Below, one piece after another: positions 1-6,429 of a DNA stretch of 27,220 nucleotides. The stretch spans positions 1-27,220 of the forward strand of contig CAZGYE010000035.1 in NCBI GenBank assembly GCA_964530165.1, in the 5' to 3' direction. Under the pieces are notes generated by a model. That model worked only from the letters and a program-made list of their open reading frames with translations, made no database searches and was not told the origin of the DNA. A program made the position numbers and the translations under genes. This DNA is from CAZGYE01 sp964530165 (GTDB lineage: Bacteria > Planctomycetota > Planctomycetia > Planctomycetales > Planctomycetaceae). Every line of letters starts with the position of its first letter. The stretch's first letter is position 1.

Positions 1-81
1 TCCCCCCAGGCGCGATGCGAGCAGTGCGTGGCATGCCAAGACTGTATCACGGCCACTATGACTTGTCAATAATTGGACTTA

Positions 82-125
82 TCCCCTTTTCTTTTCTTCC
101 CTTTTCTTTTCCCCTTTTCTTTTCC
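82..125. repeat. 44-nt polypyrimidine tract
   Basis: Every base on the plus strand from 82 to 125 is C or T, arranged as imperfect repeats of CCTTTTCTTTT. It lies in the otherwise empty first 312 bases, downstream of the stop of the minus-strand PQQ propeller gene, so that transcript would carry a purine-only run. Such tracts can form triplex DNA, but nothing here shows a role. I see no convincing gene in 1-312. Confidence 0.8.
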
Positions 126-312
126 AAACACCAGCTAACAAATCGTTGCACGGGAGCTGGCTCGCGTTCTGGTTTTTCAACGTCCTTTCCTTCGTTCGTG
201 TTTCTTGGTTTGTCAACGTTCACTCGCGTTGGTCCGCCCGCCCGGTGATCTTGGTCATTATGTGACCTGAGGAGTACCCGGAGTATGAGGCGCCCCCGGA
301 TTTGACGCGGCG

Positions 313-1509
313 TTAGTCCGCGATTTTCCAGAGATGGGCGTCGCTGCGGAGGTAGAGGGCGCCTTGGGAGATGGCCGGGGTGCCGAGGATGGTCTCGCCG
401 AAGTCGTACGTGAAGACCAGCTTGCCTTTCTGATCGCCCGGCTTGACGACCTGCGCCAGTCCCTTCTCGTTGACGAGGTACAGGCGCCCGCCGGCGACGA
501 CGGGGCTGGAGCTGAACGGGCCTTTCAGCCGCAACCGCCAGGCGAGCTTGCCGGTCTCCGCGGCGGCACAGGAGAGCACGCCGACGCGGTTGGCCGTGTA
601 GACCCGGCCGTCGAGGACCAGGGGGCTGCCGACGCTGGGGCCGAGACGGCTTTCCCGCCAGACGAGTTCGGGCGATTCGCTCTGGGGGACCGGCCGCAGC
701 GCCGTCAGGCCGTGGGAGGGTACGTAAACCATTCCGGCGGCGGCGACTGACGAGGGGATCGTCGACGCGCCTTCGATGTAAGTCCAGGCCACTTTGCCGG
801 TCGCCGGTTCAACGGCGGCCAAGCCGGCGGACGACTGGAGCAGTACAAGATCGTCACCGGGGATCTTGCCCTTCAGGATCGTTGGCGAGGTCCAGTTGGC
901 GCGCTGCGGGCGATCGATCTTCCAGCGGGCGATGCCGGTCTCGACATCCAAGCCGGTCGCGAACGCGTCGGCATCGGTCTCGGTCTGCACGACGAGCGTC
1001 TCGCCGACGACCACGAGCGAAGAAGCCATGCCAATACTGTTGCTCGCGTTCGGGAAATCGTAGGTCAAACCGCGGAACCAGAGCAGGTTGCCTTGGAGAT
1101 CGAGGCAGGCCACATCGCCGCTGGAATAGAAGGCGAAGATGCGTTTGCCGTCGCTGGCCGGTGTGGGCGCGGCGACGCACGTCTTGTCCTGACAGAGGGT
1201 CCGGCCGGTCGCCCAGAATTGCCGTTCCCACATTTGTTTGCCGGTCTCGACATCGAAACAGTGAACGTGCAGGCGATCCTGCTTGTATCCGCTGCAACTG
1301 GTCAACACCACGCGGCCGCCGAAGACAATCGGACTCGAAACGCCACGGCCCGACAGCTCGGCCGTCCACGCGGCTTCTTTCCACGAAGTCGGCGCACTGT
1401 CGGCCGTGACGCTGTTGACGTCGCTGCCGCGGAACTGCAACCAGTCGGCGCCGCTGAGCAGGCAGGTAGACGCGGCGGCGAGGAAAAAGTGAACGAGTTG
1501 CCGCTTCAT
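313..1509 (-). CDS. secreted PQQ-like beta-propeller repeat protein
   Basis: 398 aa. Residues 1-20 form a Sec signal peptide (MKRQLVHFFLAAASTCLLSG), followed at once by the W-L-Q-F-R-G motif that typically opens planctomycete PQQ-type propellers. The rest shows repeated blade motifs of the type 'GKxxWxx...SSPVVAGGRLYLV' (for example around residues 46-75 and 320-345), as in the BamB/quinoprotein alcohol dehydrogenase-like superfamily. No PQQ-binding or metal-binding catalytic set can be recognised, so it is more likely a non-enzymatic periplasmic propeller than a dehydrogenase. Its ATG directly abuts the TAG stop of the upstream HEAT-like gene (TAGATG, no spacer), which indicates co-transcription and translational coupling. 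The exact function is unknown. Confidence 0.85.
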   Translation of the reverse strand: MKRQLVHFFLAAASTCLLSGADWLQFRGSDVNSVTADSAPTSWKEAAWTAELSGRGVSSPIVFGGRVVLTSCSGYKQDRLHVHCFDVETGKQMWERQFWATGRTLCQDKTCVAAPTPASDGKRIFAFYSSGDVACLDLQGNLLWFRGLTYDFPNASNSIGMASSLVVVGETLVVQTETDADAFATGLDVETGIARWKIDRPQRANWTSPTILKGKIPGDDLVLLQSSAGLAAVEPATGKVAWTYIEGASTIPSSVAAAGMVYVPSHGLTALRPVPQSESPELVWRESRLGPSVGSPLVLDGRVYTANRVGVLSCAAAETGKLAWRLRLKGPFSSSPVVAGGRLYLVNEKGLAQVVKPGDQKGKLVFTYDFGETILGTPAISQGALYLRSDAHLWKIAD

Positions 1510-2700
1510 CTATTTCGTTCCCCCCACGGTCAGGTTGTTTCTCTGGCCGTCGTCGCCCCGGCTGCTGCTCACGCCGGATTGTGACAGAATTGCAGTACCT
1601 GTTGTTCCGTCACAAACTCGCAGTTGAAACTGGTAGCGTTGAGCCCAGTTCTCCTTTTGTTCGTTCTGGCAGACTTTCAGCAGCACGGTGTTCGGTCCCG
1701 GCTGCATGACGGCGTCCATGCGGTATTGATCCAACGCCATTCCCCGATGATATTCTTCGCGGGCGAAAAGTAGTTTCCCGTTCAGCCACAGCTTCCAGGC
1801 GTTCGGCGTTCCCAACTGTATTTCGACAGTTTGCCGTTTTGCGCTGTTGAACTTCGTAACGGCGTACATTACCGAGCCTTTGTAGTTCTTGATGGCTTTG
1901 GCGATGTTGACGATGCCGTAGTCGTCATCGGTCCAGAGCGGCGTCCAGTGAACTTCGCCCAGTTGACCCTTGTAGGTCGCCTGGAAGTCGAGCTCCTTCT
2001 CGGGCGGGTAGGCAACGGCGTAGCCGATCTTGTCACGATTGTCGAATGGGCCGATCAGTTGCCAGCGGGTCAGAAAACCGAAATGTCGCTGCAGATCGAC
2101 CTCGTGCCCCAATTTCTTCAACGGGCCGGCAATCGCTTTGACCTGGTCGTTGTCGACGGCACCACCGAGCGCCTGCCGATAGACCTGGACGGCCTTTTCG
2201 GTCTGCTTGTCACCGTTGAGCCGCTGGGCCTGGTCGATGAGCCGCGCGACGGCATCGCGGCGCAATTCGGGGCTGGGGTCGTGGAGCATTCCCGGAACGA
2301 GTCGATCCGGAGCAGCCATGTCGACCTTCGCCAACCATTCGAAAGCCAGCCGTCGAGCCCGCGGGTTCTGCTTCGTGTCGCGAATAAACGCCTCTAACTC
2401 GCGCTGGGGCAGTTTTCCGCCCCGCTTGATTTCACGATCCGCAATGGTCTCGAAGGCACTTCGAATCCAATTGGCGGCTAACGGGCCGGCCCCGCTGAAC
2501 CCGCGTAGAATGGTGGGCAGCACCTTGGCGTCGGCCCCTCTCAACTCGCGCAACGCCCGGGAGGCGTCGACGTTGCCCCGTCCCTCGCGCCGGACACTCT
2601 TCAACGTGGACAACAATTCCTCGGGCGAAGCCGCCAGCGCGGCCGTCAACCAACAGGCGAGCAAACTCACCGAAACAACACGTGGAAGCATTCTTTTCAT
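1510..2700 (-). CDS. secreted HEAT-like repeat protein with C-terminal beta-sandwich
   Basis: 396 aa from the ATG at 2700. That start is chosen because it opens a clean signal peptide (MKRMLPRVVSVSLLACWLTA, cleavage near LA-ASPEE). The longer reading frame upstream runs through the tRNA-His gene and is not credible. Residues 25-170 are alpha-helical and HEAT-like (for example LHDPSPELRRDAVARLIDQA). Residues 210-370 look like a carbohydrate-binding-type jelly roll (W-Q-L-I-G-P-F, then NAWKLWLNGKLLF and PGPNTVLLKVCQN), a combination common in planctomycete secreted proteins. Its start lies 2 nt after the tRNA 3' end and has no separate ribosome binding site; the next ATG (2691) is an alternative. 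It is coupled to the PQQ propeller gene. Function unknown. Confidence 0.8.
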   Translation of the reverse strand: MKRMLPRVVSVSLLACWLTAALAASPEELLSTLKSVRREGRGNVDASRALRELRGADAKVLPTILRGFSGAGPLAANWIRSAFETIADREIKRGGKLPQRELEAFIRDTKQNPRARRLAFEWLAKVDMAAPDRLVPGMLHDPSPELRRDAVARLIDQAQRLNGDKQTEKAVQVYRQALGGAVDNDQVKAIAGPLKKLGHEVDLQRHFGFLTRWQLIGPFDNRDKIGYAVAYPPEKELDFQATYKGQLGEVHWTPLWTDDDYGIVNIAKAIKNYKGSVMYAVTKFNSAKRQTVEIQLGTPNAWKLWLNGKLLFAREEYHRGMALDQYRMDAVMQPGPNTVLLKVCQNEQKENWAQRYQFQLRVCDGTTGTAILSQSGVSSSRGDDGQRNNLTVGGTK

Positions 2701-2702
2701 AG

Positions 2703-2777
2703 GGTGGCTAACCGGATTCGAACCGGCGACCTCCGGAACCACAATCCGGCGCTCTAACCAACTGAGCTATAGCCACC
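2703..2777 (-). tRNA. tRNA-His (GTG)
   Basis: Read on the minus strand, a full cloverleaf folds: the extra G-1 typical of tRNA-His at 2777 faces C73 at 2703, the acceptor stem is GTGGCTA/TAGCCAC, the D arm GCTCAGTTGGTTAGAGC, the anticodon stem CCGGA/TCCGG with loop TTGTGGT (anticodon GTG), and the T arm carries GGTTCGAATCC. The 3' CCA is not encoded: CT follows C73, and then comes the start codon of the HEAT-like gene. The gene lies between that gene and a divergently transcribed tyrosine recombinase. Confidence 0.97.
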
Positions 2778-2807
2778 ATAAAGGTTTACGTCAATTTGTG
2801 CTTTCTG

Positions 2808-2836
2808 TTGACACCAGTCTTGACACCTGGTACACT
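2808..2836 (+). promoter_or_regulatory. sigma70-like promoter of the integrase
   Basis: TTGACA (2808-2813, perfect -35) is followed by exactly 17 nt and then TACACT (2831-2836, 4 of 6 matches to TATAAT). It sits 31 bp beyond the 5' end of tRNA-His and points into the integrase. The spacer contains a second TTGACACC (2820-2827), so the -35 octamer is directly repeated at 12-bp spacing, and ACCAG/CTGGT form a short inverted repeat across the spacer. These could be an operator for a module-encoded regulator; that part is inference. Confidence 0.55.
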
Positions 2837-2923
2837 TCCATGAGCGAAACGACGTCCGCCGGGTGTGGCCGATGGGCGTCAAGCGACACCACCTTGGACT
2901 TCGAATGTAGAAAGGTGACGAGC

Positions 2924-4129
2924 ATGCCCAATTCTACCAAGCCAGCCGGTCGCCGCAAGCCCACCAAACCGTATCGGGACTTCCCTCTTTTCCCTCATGC
3001 GACCGGCCGTTGGGCGAAAAAGATTCGAGGGAAACTTCGATACTTCGGATACTGGAGCAAGTCACCCGATGGTGACTGGCAACAAGCGCTCGACCTGTAC
3101 CAGGAGCAGCGCGACGACCTTCACGCCGGCCGAACGCCACGGGTGAAGGGTGACGGCCTGACGGTCGCCGAACTTTGTAACCGATTCTTGACCGGCAAAC
3201 GCAACCTGCTCGCCAGTAACGAACTCAAGCGACGGACTTTCCATGATTACTTTGCGGTGTGCGAGAAGATCGTCGGCGCATTCGGGCAAAACCGGCTGGT
3301 CGCTGATCTGGCTTCCGATGACTTCGAGCGGTTTCGCGCTGCACTGGCGAAAGGCCGGGGCCCGGTCATTCTGGCGAACGAAATGCGGCAAATTCGCATG
3401 GTGTTCAAGTACGGTTTCGACGCCGGGCTGATCGATCGGCCTGTTCGGTTTGGCCCCGCATTCAAGCCGCCGTCGAAAACCGTCTTGCGTCGCGCACGGC
3501 AGAAAAACGGCCCGCGACTGTTTGAAGCCGACGAGCTCCGGCGGATTCTTGACGAAGCCAAGCAGCCGATCAAGGCGATGGTACTGATCGCGCTGAACGC
3601 CACATTCGGGCAGACCGATTGTGCGAACCTGCCCATATCGGCAGTTGACCTCGAATCGAGTTGGCTCACTTTTCCTCGTCCGAAAACTGCTGTTGAAAGG
3701 CGTTGCCCGTTGTGGCCTGAAACCGTCACGGCGATTCACGAAGCGATCTCGGTGCGGCCGAATCCAAAAGATGCAACCGACGACGGTCTCGTCTTTCTCA
3801 CCAAATACGGCTATCGGTGGGTCCGAGACAATGATAACGGAATCAAGATCGACAGCGTAGGACTGCAGTTCGGTCGGCTGCTTCGCCGGCTGGACCTGAA
3901 GCGGCCTGGCGTTAATTTCTATTCGCTTCGCCGGACGTTCCGCACGATTGCCGACGAGTGCCGGGACCAGCCGGCGATTGACCTGATTATGGGGCACGCG
4001 GCTAGCGTGAGCGACATGGGCGCGGTCTACAGACAACGAATCAGCGACGCCCGCTTGAAGGCCGTCGTCGAGACGGTGCGTGCATGGTTGTGGCCGGATC
4101 GCGATTGCGAATCTGAATCAATCGGGTAG
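2924..4129 (+). CDS. atypical tyrosine recombinase (phage-type integrase)
   Basis: 401 aa from ATG 2924, which has GAAAGG (2910-2915) 8 nt upstream. An in-frame ATG at 2840 would add 28 residues but lies at the predicted transcription start. Residues 1-75 form an arm-binding region, about 78-175 the core-binding (SAM-like) domain, and about 200-390 the catalytic domain. The nucleophile is Tyr369 (GAVYRQRI), with His358 in MGHA, Arg336 in SLRRTF and Lys254 in RPKTAVERR. Unusual points: the box I Arg expected near residues 228-232 is replaced by F-G-Q-T-D, and the His of HxxR aligns with Tyr333. From memory, planctomycete integrases often share the F-G-x-T-D-C box, so this is probably a family trait rather than decay. 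Next to tRNA-His it suggests a small integrative element. Confidence 0.85.
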   Translation: MPNSTKPAGRRKPTKPYRDFPLFPHATGRWAKKIRGKLRYFGYWSKSPDGDWQQALDLYQEQRDDLHAGRTPRVKGDGLTVAELCNRFLTGKRNLLASNELKRRTFHDYFAVCEKIVGAFGQNRLVADLASDDFERFRAALAKGRGPVILANEMRQIRMVFKYGFDAGLIDRPVRFGPAFKPPSKTVLRRARQKNGPRLFEADELRRILDEAKQPIKAMVLIALNATFGQTDCANLPISAVDLESSWLTFPRPKTAVERRCPLWPETVTAIHEAISVRPNPKDATDDGLVFLTKYGYRWVRDNDNGIKIDSVGLQFGRLLRRLDLKRPGVNFYSLRRTFRTIADECRDQPAIDLIMGHAASVSDMGAVYRQRISDARLKAVVETVRAWLWPDRDCESESIG

Positions 4130-4245
4130 AATTTTCTTCGCGCGGCTAACTCCGGCTTGCAACCGGAGCGAAAGCCGAAGCCGTTGCCCGGCACGCCGCG
4201 CGACTTTCCTTTCCAGTGGTGACGGCGCGGGGGGGCAACGGCACA

Positions 4246-4482
4246 ATGGAAGAACAGACGCAACGGCGCTTGCAACGGCTTCAGCAGGAGTTTCTCGACG
4301 CGGCGTCCGCGCTCGGGGAAATCCAGCTCACGATCACATGCGATCCGGAAAGCGACTGGCGAGTGAACGAACCCGGCGCAAAAGAGATGCCGGCGTTCGA
4401 CACGTTACACGGCCTGGTCGTCGATTTGGTGGAAACTTTGAATTCCGCGAAGATCGACCTTCCGGCGGGAACGTCCCGCTGA
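4246..4482 (+). CDS. small unknown protein downstream of integrase
   Basis: 78 aa from ATG 4246. The sequence is soluble, acidic and mostly predicted helical (QRRLQRLQQEFLDAASALGE... then LHGLVVDLVETLNSAK), with no signal peptide or membrane segment. I do not recognise a family. It follows the integrase after 116 nt on the same strand, and its TGA stop (4480-4482) overlaps a possible CTG start of the winged-helix frame, which supports it being translated and coupled. Start choice is uncertain; a GTG at 4216 would add ten residues, and the ribosome binding site is weak. Confidence 0.5.
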   Translation: MEEQTQRRLQRLQQEFLDAASALGEIQLTITCDPESDWRVNEPGAKEMPAFDTLHGLVVDLVETLNSAKIDLPAGTSR

Positions 4483-4916
4483 TTCGATGGGCGAAATACC
4501 TGTGGCGCCGAGGCGACGACTGTTTGCGAGCCGGCCTGGCAGTCTCGGCGGCAGGCAGGCAGACCGAGCCGGCCGATCAAATTGTTTTCGTCGGCCGTGC
4601 ATTCTCAAATTCGGCGGCAGCGGTCGGCGAGATTCTTGACCGGATCGACGCGAGGCGAACGGCAGATGATCTGCCGATCCTGTCGGAAGCGGCTGCGTGC
4701 GTCTACGAAATCCTGTTGGCCCAACCGCCCCACCGCGGGCTGACCGGGCCAGAGCTGCTAAAGAAAATGGACGCCAAGGAGTGCTGCATAGACCAGAGTT
4801 CGCTCACCGGCCGAATTATCCCGGCGCTCAAACCCTATGGTGTCGAGAATGCACCTCGCAAGGGGTATCGAATCCCCGCTAGCAAACGGCCGAATCGGAA
4901 TGTAGCGGACACGTAG
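4479..4916 (+). CDS. winged-helix DNA-binding-like protein, start uncertain
   Basis: About 145 aa. The C-terminal part, from about 4667 (LPILSEAAACVYEILLAQ, LTGPELLKKM, IDQSSLTGRIIPALKPYGV, then GYRIPAS), reads as a winged-helix/HTH domain: helix, helix, recognition helix after 'DQSSLT', and a wing ending in GYRIP. The N-terminal part (IRWAKYLWRRGDDCLRAG) has no ATG, GTG or TTG in a sensible place; TTG 4524 and ATG 4767 fall inside the conserved-looking sequence. I therefore infer a CTG start at 4479 overlapping the previous stop as CTGA, or a 5'-truncated gene. As the third gene of an integrase module it could be a regulator or an excisionase-like factor, but that is inference from position and fold only. 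Confidence 0.5.
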   Translation: MIRWAKYLWRRGDDCLRAGLAVSAAGRQTEPADQIVFVGRAFSNSAAAVGEILDRIDARRTADDLPILSEAAACVYEILLAQPPHRGLTGPELLKKMDAKECCIDQSSLTGRIIPALKPYGVENAPRKGYRIPASKRPNRNVADT

Positions 4917-4940
4917 TGCATACGTAGTATACGACACCCG

Positions 4941-4967
4941 TCATGCTCGGCTACCATGAGAGCATGA
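4941..4967. other. 8-bp stem hairpin after the integrase module
   Basis: TCATGCTC (4941-4948) pairs perfectly with GAGCATGA (4960-4967) around an 11-nt loop, 24 bp after the winged-helix stop. No T-run follows on either strand, so it is not a canonical intrinsic terminator. It may mark the end of the integrase module. The rest of 4917-5206 shows no gene. Confidence 0.4.
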
Positions 4968-5206
4968 CAATCAACAACACGCGCCGACTACTCCTCCCCG
5001 AAAGGTCAAAGTATTGCGACGAACGTTTCGCGCTGCGAATCACGCAGACTTGAGCTCGCAGCCAAGCCGATTTTGAGTTGGCGCACGCAGGCGGTTCGAC
5101 TGAGTCACATGCGAGGCGATGGCTTCTCACGTGATTTCCGAACGAGATTCTCGATCGGCGCAGACGCTGATTGTGGCGCTGCCTCTTGAACGAGACCCCA
5201 TCAGAG

Positions 5207-6127
5207 TCAAGCCGCGTCACGATAGTAGTACCGCAGCAGGCCACCAAGTCGCTCACGGCACTTGATCTCACCGTCCTCCCGGCCAACTTCATCACCAGGT
5301 TCGATGATCTTGTTGTCCAGGCCCTGGTGATTTCGCTCTCCGTGATAATGTTCCAGAAACTGCCCGACAGCAGTACGAAGCATCTTCTCGCCGAAGAAGA
5401 CCATTCTCGAAAGGCACTCATCCTTCAGTGATCTGTGAAACCGCTCCAGCTGGGCGTTCAAGTTTGGGCTCTTCGGTGGGAGCGGCACCGGGTTGACGCC
5501 CTCGTTTGCCAGAATCGCGTTGAACGCAGGACTGAACTTCCCGTCACGGTCCATGAGAATGTAGCGTTTGCCGTTGAGGAAGCCGTCTTCTGCGTCGGTG
5601 AGGTTCCTGCCGATTTGTTTCATCCAGGGCTCGCCCGGATTCGTCGTGCAGCCGGCTCCAGCGGGTTCGAGGCCATGTTCTTTGAGGATATTGCCGACGG
5701 TTTGATCCGAAATACTGTGTCCCAGATTGGCCAACGCGTCCCGGATCCGGTCGAATCCCCACGTGGGGTTTTCTCGGGCGAACCGCAGAACGAGATCGAC
5801 GATCTCTTTCTCCATACGTGGCCGACCGACCGATTTGCGGCGATTGCTGTAGTCCCATTTCTGCGCCACGAGCTGTCGATGCCAGCGCAGGATCGTATCG
5901 GGTGTGACGATGGTGGTCCGTTCCATCAGGGCTTTTCGGCCCAGTGCCTTGGCGTTGACGGCCAAGAGTCGACGTTGATCGTCGGTCAGCAGAAGCCGCT
6001 TCTTCCCCTGTGCTTTCAACAGGGCTTCAACTTGCAGTTGGTAGAACTCGATGATCTTCTGCTGCTCGCGTTGGACCCAGCCGACAAGAATCACGACGAA
6101 GAATTGCCAGGGTTGAAGGATGAACAT
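5207..6127 (-). pseudogene. rve-type transposase with internal deletion
   Basis: 306 aa and still open. Residues 45-105 hold an HTH region (TPDTILRWHRQLVAQKWDYS), 120-152 an HTH-21-like segment (PTWGFDRIRDALANLGHSIS), and 160-285 a retroviral-type integrase core with Asp193 (ILMDRDGKF) and Glu228 (LNAQLERFHRSLKDECL). At residues 153-161 the sequence jumps from the pre-core helix (HGLEP) straight to G-C-T-T-N-P-G-E-P. As I remember the family, about 50 residues carrying the first catalytic Asp should lie there. An in-frame deletion near 5650-5662 would therefore have removed one of the DDE residues, making it inactive. The family is IS3/IS481-like; I cannot name the element. The 148 bp upstream of its ATG recur at 17601-17748. 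Confidence 0.75.
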
Positions 6128-6274
6128 GATGGCTCACCAGGTGCTGCGAGAGGGAAACAGACAGCATCGGGGATGAATTGGGGCAAGTCAACCGGCCGAG
6201 ATTGACGTTTTCGGCTTGTCGCAAGGCGTTGTGCGACAGCGCGTTGATGTTCGGCGGAGTTTTTTGACTGCACG
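6127..6274. repeat. 148-bp direct repeat, copy 1 (transposase leader)
   Basis: It matches 17601-17748 in the same orientation at 146 of 148 positions (differences at 6159 and 6242). It runs from the first base of the transposase start codon to an outer edge TTTTTTGACTGCACG, so it is the complete upstream end of the insertion element. It contains a 7-bp stem, TGTCGCA (6217-6223) with TGCGACA (6232-6238), and a CCGA/TCGG stem beside it. Copies 1 and 2 are 11,474 bp apart and bracket the Bat operon. Confidence 0.95.
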
Positions 6275-6317
6275 GCATCTCTTCGAGATCAAATGGGACG
6301 GCGCCCGCATGCTGGCC
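6275..6317 (+). pseudogene. scrap of ATP-dependent DNA ligase gene
   Basis: 43 bp matching 17905-17947 with two mismatches. It encodes HLFEIKWDGARMLA, which contains motif I (KxDG, with the lysine that becomes adenylated) of ATP-dependent DNA ligases. It is joined directly to the outer edge of the 148-bp repeat, whereas 156 bp separate the two in the other copy. Beyond 6317 the similarity ends and the Bat operon leader begins. It is non-functional. Confidence 0.7.
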
Positions 6318-6350
6318 GGAAACGCAATCAGTTGGCATACAGATGTTGAC

Positions 6351-6380
6351 TTGACCTCCGGGCAGCCCACGTAGAAGAAT
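6351..6380 (+). promoter_or_regulatory. possible promoter of the moxR-bat operon
   Basis: TTGACC (6351-6356), 18 nt, then AAGAAT (6375-6380, 4 of 6 matches to TATAAT), about 50 nt before the MoxR start; an overlapping TTGACT sits at 6346. It is the best sigma70-like match in the leader between the ligase scrap and the operon. A GC-rich genome gives many weak matches, so this is tentative. Confidence 0.3.
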
Positions 6381-6429
6381 CTAGAGGGAAATTGAACGTC
6401 GTCGGAACATTTTCGAGCGAGGAGGCACA

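Noticed and set aside
334..1584. Several plus-strand open frames of up to about 175 codons opposite the PQQ propeller gene.
   Set aside because: They have arginine- and proline-rich composition typical of antisense frames in GC-rich DNA, with no recognisable domains or ribosome sites.
2207..2923. A long open frame in phase upstream of the integrase, which would give a 640-aa protein.
   Set aside because: It runs antisense through the HEAT-like gene and tRNA-His. The promoter at 2808-2836 and the ribosome site at 2910-2915 place the true start at 2924.
4144..4171. Sequence just after the integrase stop (GGCTAACTCCGGCTTGCAAC and following) resembles the tRNA-His T arm at 2706 onward, as a possible attachment-site remnant.
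   Set aside because: It needs two insertions and several mismatches, and with the tRNA 3' end facing away from the integrase the geometry does not fit a duplicated att core. CCGG-rich repeats arise easily by chance.
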